A stretch of DNA of 15,515 nt from CAZGSG01 sp964528095 (GCA_964528095.1 CAZGSG010000124.1:1-15515); one strand, 5' to 3'; shown: positions 1 to 7,787, counted from the stretch's first letter. Numbers and translations: made by a program. Notes: generated by a model from the sequence alone, not told the origin.

Positions 1-2275
1 GGAAAACAGCAGGTATGGAAGTTTCATCATAGCTGCCTGCGATGATGATATAGTTGCCGTTCGACAACCGGATCATATCCCGGATACCACGACCTCCAAG
101 GTCAAGTTCTATCGGGGCTGCTATAACAGGATTACCAGCCGGGGATCCGTTATTGAACCATGCTTCAAAATTCTGAACAGGCGCGATCACCGCTTTCGTG
201 CGGGTTCCTACTGGCACAAAGGGTGCCCTGAAGCCAATGTATAAAGTTGTATTATCCGGGCCAAATACAATACCTTCTGAATTAAATCCATCAATCGTTT
301 TAGGATCTTTTCCTTCAGCGGCGCTTGCTGTAAAATTATAGCCATGCAAATCTCCCCAGCTAATGAGCTGGCCGCGAAGACCCGCGTAATGACCGGCGTT
401 GGTCATGGTAGTAGCTGCACCGGTCCCATTGATATTAATCGCCATGACGCGATCGCGGTTTGGTTTATCATTAAAACTGCTGCTATTACTCATTGACCCC
501 ATCCAGTAGGTCCTTCCTGGATACGCGATACTCCTTACAGCGCCTTCCAGATCCAGTTCTTTCCAACTGCCTGTACTGCCATCTGTAAGACCGAGTATAT
601 TGGCTGTGTTAAAATCAAATGTCTTTACCGGTAATCCTGAAGCTGCCCGATCATATACATATAAAAGGTTGGATTCATCGTTTGCGATCACCATATACTC
701 ATTATCGAGTGCTATTGCCGCAGACGCGTCGGAGATGCCCGTAAGCCACTGTCCCGAAACCGAAGACGCGGCTGATGCGGCATAATTGATGACATATTCA
801 CTATTATAGGTGCCATCATTTACAATGACCTTAATGATCGCATACCCCACCGCAGCACCGGTGATACGAAGATTTCTTGCGGCACCGGTTCCTGAAAGAA
901 CAAGGTTTGCCAATGGCACTACGGTGGTATTGCTGCTTGATACAGTAACCGTTAAATTACCAACCGGCGTCATATCATCACTGACCGTGAAGTCGATACC
1001 CTGCGTACTCACAGGATCCGCGGTACTGTTGATCACACCGCTGGTCGCAAAAGGGCTGGAAGGAGGAACGGCGATACCACCATCGATACTGTTTGCCGTT
1101 GCCACTACATTGATGTTGATTACAGGCGCTCCAACTACAACGGAGCAAGCTGTATAAGCAACCATTGCGCGGGTGCTTTTGCCGGGACTTCCTACATCAT
1201 TACCTGCCACACTCACCGAGCCTTCCGCGTCAGCAACGGCTGAAAGTGTCCAGTTGGCAATCGTGTTTGTTCCCAGGCCTGCTGCATTTACCCAGCCGCT
1301 TTTACCCTGCGCCCTGATTGTTCCGGGAAATGCCTGGTCTCCATAGGTTAAACGGTCAACCAATATTCCGGCACCGTCATAAAGATTGATCTCGTCCGCT
1401 CTTGAAAGATTTTGTGTCAGTCCGCCGATGATCTTAACCCCGTTACATAAACCCCATACGCTACGAAAAGCAGCAACTGTATTTTCAGTAAGTATCACAG
1501 ATTCGCCCGCGGCCACGATACCAAAACCGCTAAGATCGACCGATCCCGGCAAGCGTGAGTTATCATCAAAACTATAGCCATTCATATTCACGGAAGTAGT
1601 TCCTGTATTGGTAAACTCGATGAACTCGAGGTTTGCACCATCATATATAAATTCAGTAATCCGCATTACGCCCGGAGGACAGGGCGTATAAACGACCAGG
1701 GCACGGGTTGATCTTCCCGGGCTGCCGATATCTCCTTTGAGGGATGCGATGGAGTTTTCACCATCACCTACTGCAGCCAATACCCATTCACTGATCATAT
1801 TATTGCCGAGGCCTGCAGCACTTACATACCCGCTCTTACCTGTTGTACGGATCGTACCGGGAAAAACCTGGTCGCCATAAGTAAGACGATCTGCCAATAC
1901 ACCGGAAGCATCAAATAAATTGATCTCATCTGCGCGTCCTAGATTAGTACCGAGATTACCGATCACTTTCACATTATCACATAAACCCCAGGCCGTACGA
2001 AAATCAGCCACATTGTTTTCTGCAAGTATGACCGATTCACCGGGCTGCACGATCCCAAAGGCAGACAGGATCACCGTATTAGGCGCACGCGAATCATCAT
2101 CAAAACTCCAGCCGGTCATATCCACCGGCGTACTGCCGGTATTGGTAAATTCAATGAACTCTTTATCAAGCCCATCATATAGAAATTCCGTGATCTTCAT
2201 GGATTGCGCCGAAAGATCAGTCTGGCAAAACATGAATAAAGCGAATATAAAAACGATACCCGTTCTTCTTCTCAT
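1..2275 (-). CDS. Secreted protein with two lamin-tail domains and a DUF3616-like region (C-terminus beyond the window)
   Basis: The reverse strand is open from an ATG at 2275 to the window edge, giving at least 758 residues with no stop. Residues 1-23 form a signal peptide (MRRR, a hydrophobic stretch, then LSA-QS), so the product is exported. Two lamin-tail-like modules follow at about residues 26-203 and 204-381. Each starts M-[KR]-I-T-E-F-[LI]-Y-D-G and contains EFIEFTNTG, the D-rich turn after W/Y-S-F, and a final G-S-P-G-[RK]-S-T-R-A. Residues about 383-505 read as an Ig- or cadherin-like beta-sandwich. From about 513 the sequence resembles DUF3616: ALDNEYMVIANDE, DLEGAVRS, YWMGSMS, NRDR, then EGIVFGPDNTTLYIGFR. 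Such modules are common in large Bacteroidota surface or secreted proteins, but no catalytic function is known to me. There is no sign of a link to the phosphonate genes. Module calls are by eye; exported modular protein is secure and the DUF3616 label is tentative. Confidence 0.85.
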   Translation of the reverse strand, partial: MRRRTGIVFIFALFMFCQTDLSAQSMKITEFLYDGLDKEFIEFTNTGSTPVDMTGWSFDDDSRAPNTVILSAFGIVQPGESVILAENNVADFRTAWGLCDNVKVIGNLGTNLGRADEINLFDASGVLADRLTYGDQVFPGTIRTTGKSGYVSAAGLGNNMISEWVLAAVGDGENSIASLKGDIGSPGRSTRALVVYTPCPPGVMRITEFIYDGANLEFIEFTNTGTTSVNMNGYSFDDNSRLPGSVDLSGFGIVAAGESVILTENTVAAFRSVWGLCNGVKIIGGLTQNLSRADEINLYDGAGILVDRLTYGDQAFPGTIRAQGKSGWVNAAGLGTNTIANWTLSAVADAEGSVSVAGNDVGSPGKSTRAMVAYTACSVVVGAPVININVVATANSIDGGIAVPPSSPFATSGVINSTADPVSTQGIDFTVSDDMTPVGNLTVTVSSSNTTVVPLANLVLSGTGAARNLRITGAAVGYAIIKVIVNDGTYNSEYVINYAASAASSVSGQWLTGISDASAAIALDNEYMVIANDESNLLYVYDRAASGLPVKTFDFNTANILGLTDGSTGSWKELDLEGAVRSIAYPGRTYWMGSMSNSSSFNDKPNRDRVMAININGTGAATTMTNAGHYAGLRGQLISWGDLHGYNFTASAAEGKDPKTIDGFNSEGIVFGPDNTTLYIGFRAPFVPVGTRTKAVIAPVQNFEAWFNNGSPAGNPVIAAPIELDLGGRGIRDMIRLSNGNYIIIAGSYDETSIPAVF
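1133..2200 (-). repeat. Tandem intragenic duplication, two 534-bp units encoding lamin-tail modules
   Basis: Unit 1 covers 1667-2200 and unit 2 covers 1133-1666. Each encodes about 178 residues, and corresponding motifs are spaced exactly 178 residues apart (M26 and M204). Conserved blocks include ITEF-YDG, EFIEFTNTG, GESVIL-EN, RADEINL-D, DRLTYGDQ-FPGTIR, GKSG and GSPG-STRA. The units differ at many silent and coding positions, so the duplication is old or under selection for protein structure rather than a recent slippage event. Confidence 0.85.
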
Positions 2276-2360
2276 AGCAGTTAATATTTGTGGCAAAGGT
2301 TTCTCTGCTGTATGAAGGAATTGTTAAGGGGAGGTTACCGTTGTATTAAACAGCCTTTGG

Positions 2361-2543
2361 GGAATTAAAAATTCAAAATTAAAAAATAAAAAATAGCCTC
2401 TGGTAACAGAAACCGTCTTTGCGTTTTGATTTTTTAAACCTTTAAAAGAAATTCAGGGAATTCAAAAATCAAAATGCAAAAATAGTCTCCGGTAATAGAT
2501 ACCGTCTCTGCTTTTTTGATTTTTAAACCTTTGAAAGAAATAT
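2361..2543. repeat. Two degenerate direct repeats of about 90 bp
   Basis: Copy A (2361-2458) and copy B (2457-2543) share the same order of blocks: GGAATT with an A-rich run, then AATAG-CTC-GGTAA-AGA-ACCGTCT-TGC, TTTTTGATTTTT, and AAACCTTT-AAAGAAAT. They abut head to tail. Both lie in the non-coding stretch 2276-2730, where I see no gene. Confidence 0.75.
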
Positions 2544-2673
2544 CTATTCTTCTTATGACGAAATCATTAACAAAAGGTTACTGTTGTATTAAACAATTCA
2601 GGAAAGTTCAAAATATAAAACCTGCCTCTGTTACCAGAGACTATTTTTTAATTTTTAATTTTGAATTTTTAAT
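2364..2673. repeat. Long inverted repeat, 47-nt arms matching at 45 of 47 positions
   Basis: The left arm is 2364-2410 and the right arm 2627-2673, read on opposite strands. Each has an A/T-rich part (ATTAAAAATTCAAAATTAAAA) joined to CTCTGGTAACAGA. The two mismatches are isolated. A separate 20-nt direct repeat, GGTTACCGTTGTATTAAACA at 2333-2352, recurs with one change at 2576-2595, so the block is a mosaic. It lies between divergently transcribed genes. It resembles non-coding interspersed repeat elements of Bacteroidota; no transposase is present. Confidence 0.8.
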
Positions 2674-2685
2674 TTAAACTTAATC

Positions 2686-2717
2686 TTGGCTTCGTCCGCG
2701 TATTAACATCCTATAAT
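2686..2717 (+). promoter_or_regulatory. Possible promoter of the phosphonate-uptake operon
   Basis: A perfect TATAAT lies at 2712-2717, 14 nt before the transporter ATG. A TTGGCT at 2686-2691 could serve as the upstream element, but the 20-nt spacing is long and the Bacteroidota TAnnTTTG form is not seen here. The assignment is weak. Confidence 0.25.
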
Positions 2718-2730
2718 AAATTACACGGGC

Positions 2731-4011
2731 ATGTTAATTACCACCAACGTCAATCCTGTCATCAGGTCTTTCAGATGGAGCACGGTATTGATTGCTGCCT
2801 TCGCAACGTTTACCACTTATTTTTGTATGTATGGATTTCGCAAAGCGATCAGCGCTGCTACGTTTGACGGACAAATGGCCCTGGGCATTTCGTTTAAGTC
2901 AGCGTTGATCATTGCGCAGGTGGTTGGATACATGGTTGCCAAATTTGCCGGCATCAAACTGATAGCGGAACTGGATCCTGCCAACAGAACCAAACATATC
3001 CTGGTACTGTTAGGTTCCGCGCATCTCAGTCTTTTATTATTAGCTATTGTACCCAGTCCGTTCAATGTATTTTTTATGTTTATGAATGGTCTATCCCTTG
3101 GATTGATCTGGGGCTTTGTGTTCAGCTATATCGAAGGAAGAAAATTCACCGATCTGCTTGCGCTGATATTAAGCACCAATTTTATTTTCAGTTCCGGAAT
3201 TGCAAAAAGCCTGGGACGTTTCTCTATAGAAAACTGGAATGTACAGGAAATCTATATGCCTTTTATTGTGGGACTTATCTATGTGCCGCTGCTGTTGCTG
3301 GCAGTATGGATGCTCAAAAAAATACCTCCGCCCACCAATGAAGAAAAGATGAGTCGTGGGGCACGCACACCGCTGAACGGAAAAGAACGGATAGCGCTTT
3401 TATCCAATTACCTGCTGGGGTTGTTGGCCATTACCGGTCTGAATCTTTTACTAACGATATTGCGGGATGTAAAGGATAACTATGCTGTTGAGATACTAAG
3501 AAGCCTGAAGCCGGGTTTTAATCCCGCTATATTTGCCCAGATGGAAACAGTAGCCGCATTATCAGTACTTGGACTACTTCTTCTACTGACCGGTTTTAAA
3601 AATCATTATAAAAGTATTCTTGCACATCACATGGCGATCGCAGCGGGACTGGTTATTGTATTACTGGCAGCCTGGTTTCTCCGGCAGGGCATAGCCGATC
3701 CTGTGATCAACCTGGTACTTTATACTATCGGATTGTACATTTGTTATAACACACTGCAGTGTCTTTTTATCGACCGGTTTATTTCAAGTTTTAAAATAAA
3801 AGGCAATACCGGGTTTCTTTTTTATTTTATGGACGCGATCGGTTACCTGGGCAGTTGTTTTATCATTTTCAATAAAGAACTTTTTAACGCGCATACCAAC
3901 TGGCTGAACTATTTCCTGCAGGTGAGTTTTATCCTTGGCATTGCCGGGCTGGCATGCATCATTATTTCCTGGTGCTATATTACCTACAAATACAAATCTG
4001 CACATCCCTAA
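2731..4011 (+). CDS. DUF5690-family multi-pass transporter, probable organophosphonate importer
   Basis: This 426-residue protein has about twelve hydrophobic segments and a short polar loop after the sixth, around residues 200-220 (KKIPPPTNEEKMSRGAR). That is the two-times-six layout of a major-facilitator-like carrier. The first helix carries TYFCMYGFRK (residues 29-38), the hallmark of the DUF5690 family. It resembles the aromatic-plus-RK motif in the first helix of organophosphate:phosphate antiporters such as GlpT/UhpT, but that comparison is my inference. It is the first gene of a tight plus-strand run; only 12 nt separate it from the FAD oxidoreductase. Its position next to two C-P-cleavage enzymes suggests it imports the phosphonate substrate across the inner membrane. 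Family and topology are clear; the substrate is not shown by the sequence. Confidence 0.88.
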   Translation: MLITTNVNPVIRSFRWSTVLIAAFATFTTYFCMYGFRKAISAATFDGQMALGISFKSALIIAQVVGYMVAKFAGIKLIAELDPANRTKHILVLLGSAHLSLLLLAIVPSPFNVFFMFMNGLSLGLIWGFVFSYIEGRKFTDLLALILSTNFIFSSGIAKSLGRFSIENWNVQEIYMPFIVGLIYVPLLLLAVWMLKKIPPPTNEEKMSRGARTPLNGKERIALLSNYLLGLLAITGLNLLLTILRDVKDNYAVEILRSLKPGFNPAIFAQMETVAALSVLGLLLLLTGFKNHYKSILAHHMAIAAGLVIVLLAAWFLRQGIADPVINLVLYTIGLYICYNTLQCLFIDRFISSFKIKGNTGFLFYFMDAIGYLGSCFIIFNKELFNAHTNWLNYFLQVSFILGIAGLACIIISWCYITYKYKSAHP

Positions 4012-4023
4012 TAATGAATATTC

Positions 4024-5178
4024 ATGAGTAAACAGGATTTTGACCTTATAATTATCGGAGCTGGTGTATTGGGCAGCTTTCATGCTTATCATGCCTGCAG
4101 GAAAAACCTGCGGGTATTGTTAGTAGAAAAGGACCTGCAACCCATGGAAGCGACTGTGCGCAATTTCGGGCAGGTAGTGCCTTCCGGTATGAGTCAGGAA
4201 AAATGGCAGGGCTATGGAAGAAAAAGTCTGCAGATTTATAAAGATCTGCAGGCACAGTTCGACATCAGTGTAAGACAGAACGGTAGTATATATATAGCTT
4301 CTGACGAAACGGAACTGCGCCTGCTTCATGAACTCGCTGATATAAACAGGCAGAATGACTATACCTCCCAGCTATTTACTGCGGAAGAATGCCTGGATAA
4401 ATACCCCGGTCTGCAAGCCAGTTATTGCAGGGGCGGTCTGTTTTTCCCGGAAGAAATTACAGTAGAGCCATCTGTGATGATCCACCGGCTTATCGCTTAT
4501 ATGCAGGAACAGCTTCATCTGCATTATCAACCTGGCACATTGATAAATCATTGCGACCAGGTCAACGGCCGTTGTATTGCCGAAGATAGTGCTGGTAATA
4601 CCTATTCCAGCGACCAGGTAATCATTTGCAATGGCAGAGATTTCCGGCACCTCTTCCCTTTAAGTTTTTATGACAGTGATATAGAGGTTTCAAAACTGCA
4701 GATGATGAAAACCGTTCCCCAGGAAAATTACACGTTAAGTGGTTCAATACTGACAGGACTTAGCATCAGGCGATATGAGAGTTTTAAGGAATGTCCGTCT
4801 TTTACCAGTATCAAAACAGAAGAAACAAATGAACTATTCAGGCAATGGGGCATTCATATTCTTTTCAAACAGTCTTTGGATGGAAGTATCATCGTAGGCG
4901 ATTCGCATGAATATGCCGATGCGAGGGAACAGGACCAACTGGGTTATGAAATAAATCATCTGATCAATAAGATCATGCTGGATGAAGCCAAACGGATCTT
5001 CAATTTTCCCAGCTGGGAGATCGCCAGCAGTTGGAATGGTTATTATGCACAAAGCAAAAGCCATGATCTCTTCAAAAAAGAAGTGCGTCCCAACATACGT
5101 ATCATTACAGCTATCGGGGGCAAAGGTATGACAGCCAGTGCCGGCCTGGCAGAAGAACATATTCAGGAACTTTTTTAA
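4024..5178 (+). CDS. FAD-dependent oxidoreductase of phosphonate catabolism (TIGR03364 type; PbfC/PbfD-like)
   Basis: This is a 384-residue DAO/glycine-oxidase-fold flavoprotein. The N-terminus has the dinucleotide-binding motif GAGVLG (12-17) and the ribose-binding acid E35 after a hydrophobic strand. The block TVRNFGQVVPSG (44-55) is characteristic of the TIGR03364 group, and the C-terminus closes the FAD site with GGKGMTASAGLAE. Members recur in bacterial phosphonate operons. From memory of recent biochemistry, such flavoenzymes (called PbfC and PbfD) oxidise AEP or N-methyl-AEP to phosphonoacetaldehyde, replacing the transaminase PhnW. No PhnW is present here, and the next gene is a phosphonoacetaldehyde-hydrolase-like enzyme only 11 nt downstream, which fits that role. 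The substrate (AEP, N-methyl-AEP or another aminophosphonate) cannot be read from sequence. It should be cytoplasmic, as no signal peptide is visible. Confidence 0.88.
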   Translation: MSKQDFDLIIIGAGVLGSFHAYHACRKNLRVLLVEKDLQPMEATVRNFGQVVPSGMSQEKWQGYGRKSLQIYKDLQAQFDISVRQNGSIYIASDETELRLLHELADINRQNDYTSQLFTAEECLDKYPGLQASYCRGGLFFPEEITVEPSVMIHRLIAYMQEQLHLHYQPGTLINHCDQVNGRCIAEDSAGNTYSSDQVIICNGRDFRHLFPLSFYDSDIEVSKLQMMKTVPQENYTLSGSILTGLSIRRYESFKECPSFTSIKTEETNELFRQWGIHILFKQSLDGSIIVGDSHEYADAREQDQLGYEINHLINKIMLDEAKRIFNFPSWEIASSWNGYYAQSKSHDLFKKEVRPNIRIITAIGGKGMTASAGLAEEHIQELF

Positions 5179-5189
5179 AATAATCATTA

Positions 5190-5921
5190 ATGAAACAATC
5201 TTCTATTGAATTGGTGATCTGTGATATGGCTGGTACTACAATCGTTGATAAACACGAAGTGGAAATGTGTTTTACCAGGGCTGCCTGGGAAACAAAACTG
5301 AAAATGTCTGATGAAGAAATACTGGCCGTGCAGGGCTGGGCCAAACGCCATGTATTTGAAGTGTATTGGGAACGCCAGATAGGATCAAAAAATGCTGACT
5401 GGCTGGCCAATGTTGAAAACTCGTATTCCATCTTTCGCCAGATACTGGAAACACATTATGAAAACACAGCGATCTATCCAACCGAAGGCTGCCTTGAATT
5501 ATTCGCTTTTTTAAAAGAACGCCAGATAAAAATAGCACTGACAACAGGTTTTTACCGCAAAGTCACGAATATAATACTGGATAAGCTTGGCTGGCTGGAA
5601 GGGCTTGATTCAGCTTACACAGGTAATGGCAACACCATCATACAGGCTTCTATTGCAAGCGACGAAGTAAAACACGGAAGACCACAACCGGATATGATCC
5701 GCAAAGCCATGTCGCAACTGGGGATCAGTAACCCGACAGCCGTAATAAACATTGGCGATACTCCTTCCGATATACAGTCGGGTGCGCTGGCAGGTTGCCT
5801 GTATAGCTGCTGTGTTACCAATGGTACGCATACTGCCGATCAGTTAATACCATTACAACCCGATAAGGCGTTTGAGTCTATGCATGCGTTCAGGGTTTGG
5901 CTGGAAACTATTGTACACTGA
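5190..5921 (+). CDS. Phosphonatase-like HAD hydrolase (TIGR03351 type, PhnX-related)
   Basis: This 243-residue HAD enzyme probably hydrolyses the C-P bond of phosphonoacetaldehyde to acetaldehyde and phosphate. Motif I is DMAGTT, with nucleophile D12 and alanine at the +2 position. Most HAD phosphatases have Asp there, whereas PhnX (DWAGTT) also has Ala. The cap holds GWAK with K52 three residues after the glycine, the same spacing as PhnX Lys53, which forms the Schiff base with the aldehyde; H54 follows. Motif II is TTGFYRKV, motif III lies in the KHGRP region, and motif IV is NIGDTPSDIQSG. The length is slightly below that of classical PhnX. It is the last gene of the plus-strand operon and converges on the HD oxygenase gene. 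Family assignment is firm. Substrate is inferred from active-site residues and the upstream flavoenzyme; a related phosphonate aldehyde is possible. Confidence 0.88.
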   Translation: MKQSSIELVICDMAGTTIVDKHEVEMCFTRAAWETKLKMSDEEILAVQGWAKRHVFEVYWERQIGSKNADWLANVENSYSIFRQILETHYENTAIYPTEGCLELFAFLKERQIKIALTTGFYRKVTNIILDKLGWLEGLDSAYTGNGNTIIQASIASDEVKHGRPQPDMIRKAMSQLGISNPTAVINIGDTPSDIQSGALAGCLYSCCVTNGTHTADQLIPLQPDKAFESMHAFRVWLETIVH

Positions 5922-5922
5922 A

Positions 5923-6038
5923 AAGTTCCTGGTTTAGAGTTCAGGGTTCAGGGTTTAGCGTTCTGCTATTCAACAGGTCCATTATAAAAAACTCCCTGAC
6001 TTTAGGATTTAAACCCTGAACACTGAACCCGGGAACTT
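5923..6038. terminator. Inverted repeat between convergent operons, probable bidirectional terminator or interspersed repeat
   Basis: The arms at 5923-5957 and 6010-6038 are imperfect reverse complements. Both contain AAGTTCC-GG at the outside and GTTCAGGGTTTA at the inside. The left arm has an extra internal 'gttcagg' unit. The spacer is about 52 nt. The repeat fills almost the whole gap between the two converging stop codons (5921 and 6042), the expected place for a shared terminator. The 'gttcaggg' wording is the kind of repeat found between convergent genes in Bacteroidota; there is no clear U-tract, so the mechanism is uncertain. Confidence 0.65.
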
Positions 6039-6041
6039 ATT

Positions 6042-6620
6042 TTAAGTTTGCAGCCTTACAAGATAGAGAATGGTTTTTTCGCGAAAGATAGCTATGCCGG
6101 GTACCGGCTGGCCTTCGATTTTGGCAGCTTCATCCCAGCGTCGCATTTTGATATAGAGATCAAATAAAGGATCTTCTTCGAATAAACGGGCTTCTTCGGC
6201 ATCCATTTTACCACCCTGGAACGCAAGCGTTCTTTTGCTGGCTTCGGACAACGCTTCATAATAACCGCTATCCGTAGCCGTCAGGTATCTTTTCGCATTT
6301 ACATGCGAGGCGATCAATTTACAAAGTCTCTCACCAAAGCCAAGTCTGCGCAAATAGTCAGCGCCAACCTTTTCATGGTCCTTCATGCCATAACCATCCA
6401 TCGACTCCGTTTCATCCTGCAAAGGGATCAAATGCCCCATATCATGCAGAAAAGCGGCCAGTACAACTTCATCATCATACCCTTCTTCCATCGCAAAGCG
6501 GGCAGCCTGGTACATATGTTCGAGTTGCGAAACTTTTTCTCCGGCATACTCATCGGCGCCATATTGTTCATATAACTGAAAGATGCCATCAACAATAGAA
6601 TTGATCTTTGCGTTGTCCAT
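6042..6620 (-). CDS. PhnZ-like HD-domain phosphonate oxygenase (mixed-valent di-iron type)
   Basis: This 192-residue HD-superfamily protein matches PhnZ residue for residue in the active site: Y25 and E28 (the Y-x2-E lid before QLEH), H35, H59-D60 in FLHDMGH, H63, H82 in HEKVGADYLR, H106 and K110 in SHVNAKRY, and D163 in RRWDE. These correspond to PhnZ Tyr24, Glu27, His34, His58-Asp59, His62, His80, His104, Lys108 and Asp161. PhnZ uses O2 and a di-iron centre to cleave 1-hydroxy-2-aminoethylphosphonate to glycine and phosphate. Relatives act on other 1-hydroxyphosphonates. PhnZ normally follows PhnY, a 2-oxoglutarate hydroxylase, but no PhnY is present in the window. The gene starts 3 nt after the stop of the exported hydrolase, so the two are co-transcribed. 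Catalytic competence is well supported; the exact substrate is not. Confidence 0.92.
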   Translation of the reverse strand: MDNAKINSIVDGIFQLYEQYGADEYAGEKVSQLEHMYQAARFAMEEGYDDEVVLAAFLHDMGHLIPLQDETESMDGYGMKDHEKVGADYLRRLGFGERLCKLIASHVNAKRYLTATDSGYYEALSEASKRTLAFQGGKMDAEEARLFEEDPLFDLYIKMRRWDEAAKIEGQPVPGIAIFREKTILYLVRLQT

Positions 6621-6623
6621 TGC

Positions 6624-7703
6624 TTATTTTTTATAAACATTGCTGATTGGCTCAGCTACAGGATGATTTGCTGTAAAGTTAAGTCCCAATAGCTGCGCTA
6701 TTGTCGCCGCGATCTGTTTCTGGTACAATTGCGAAGAAGTTTTGATCTCTCCTGCCGGAGCAGTATCAGGGCCTATTGCAGCCATCCATATTTCATGCGC
6801 ATCTTCGATCTTTGTACCATGATCTTTCCAGGTTGATTTTATTTTATCTCCCCTGCCATGATCACAGGTGATCAGCAGGGTTGTTTTGTCCCGGTACTGC
6901 GGTATCGACTGCAACGTATTCCACAGATCGGCGATCATTTTATCCTGCGCATAGGCACTTCCGATATACTGATCATACATTCCTCCATGTGCAAAATCAT
7001 CTGTCTCGTCAAACGCGATGTATAAGACTTTAGGCTTATACGCCTTGAGGTATTCCCTGCCTGCGATATAAGTGAGTACATCCGGGCGCACCCCGATCGG
7101 GCGGGTGGTAAGGAACTGGATATCGTTGATAAGCTGAAGTTTCTCGTTATTAAACTTCAGCGTATCGGCATCGGCATTCACATATACAGCGCTTCGTTTG
7201 GTATTAAAAATATAAGGAAATACATCCCAGGTAGCAAACACAGCCACCTTACCCGCATAGCCCTGCTGGCGTTCAATAAACTCCAGCACATTCGTATTTG
7301 GGTTGAGTATCTTATCATTGGAATTAACCGCGGTATCGGGGTAGCCCGTGAAAATTTCATTGTAGCCGGGGTAAGAAAACCAGTAAGGGTTGGCATTATC
7401 TATTTTATTCCCATATGCCCGGTTACCATAGAGCTGACCTTTTTTTGCAATGACATTCCAAAGAAAGGGGAATAATTTCGCCCTGCGTTCTTCTTTATTC
7501 TCAGACCAGAACTTTTCAGTCAACCCTTTCTTATCACGGTTAAAAACACTATCGTTTAACAGGGCTGGATCAACACCCCCAAATATCTCCTGCCAGCGCA
7601 TTCCATCAAGTGTTACAATCACAACATTCTCCGTTTTGCGGTTCTGACCAACAACTGCATTCAGCAGCAATAAACCAATAATAAGACAACCTAAATTTTT
7701 CAT
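6624..7703 (-). CDS. Exported alkaline-phosphatase-superfamily hydrolase (phosphodiesterase/phosphatase-like)
   Basis: This 359-residue protein begins with a signal peptide (KNLGC, a leucine-rich core, VVG-QN near residue 19), so it should be periplasmic. The alkaline-phosphatase metal set is visible in order: D33 in VTLDGMRW, a probable nucleophile S110 in WFSYPGYNE, D232 with D235/D236 and H239 in FDETDDFAH, D281-H282 in CDHGRG, and H295 in KDHGTK. The general family is PF01663/sulfatase-like, whose members hydrolyse phosphomonoesters, phosphodiesters or phosphonate esters. I cannot choose among these. Coupling to the PhnZ-like gene 3 nt downstream suggests release of phosphate or of a phosphonate head group from an ester before uptake, which is inference. 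A possible promoter lies 18 nt upstream. Confidence 0.85.
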   Translation of the reverse strand: MKNLGCLIIGLLLLNAVVGQNRKTENVVIVTLDGMRWQEIFGGVDPALLNDSVFNRDKKGLTEKFWSENKEERRAKLFPFLWNVIAKKGQLYGNRAYGNKIDNANPYWFSYPGYNEIFTGYPDTAVNSNDKILNPNTNVLEFIERQQGYAGKVAVFATWDVFPYIFNTKRSAVYVNADADTLKFNNEKLQLINDIQFLTTRPIGVRPDVLTYIAGREYLKAYKPKVLYIAFDETDDFAHGGMYDQYIGSAYAQDKMIADLWNTLQSIPQYRDKTTLLITCDHGRGDKIKSTWKDHGTKIEDAHEIWMAAIGPDTAPAGEIKTSSQLYQKQIAATIAQLLGLNFTANHPVAEPISNVYKK

Positions 7704-7720
7704 AACAGATTTATTGATAA

Positions 7721-7728
7721 CAAAATTA
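7721..7728 (-). promoter_or_regulatory. Possible -7 promoter element (TAATTTTG) for the hydrolase-PhnZ pair
   Basis: On the minus strand TAATTTTG exactly matches the Bacteroidota -7 consensus TAnnTTTG and lies 18 nt before the ATG at 7703. A second exact match, TACTTTTG, lies further upstream near 7740-7747. TTTG boxes exist upstream, but none is at the usual 19-21 nt from TAATTTTG. The hydrolase-PhnZ pair may therefore be transcribed separately from phoA. Confidence 0.35.
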
Positions 7729-7787
7729 TTTCACCGTTTTACAAAAGTATATTACAAAACAGTCCTACTATATATGACAAACACTAA

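Noticed and set aside
600..2315. Several plus-strand open frames (for example 810-1157 and 1920-2315)
   Set aside because: They are antisense to the continuous minus-strand lamin-tail gene, and the repeated MISSA-type starts simply mirror its duplicated modules.
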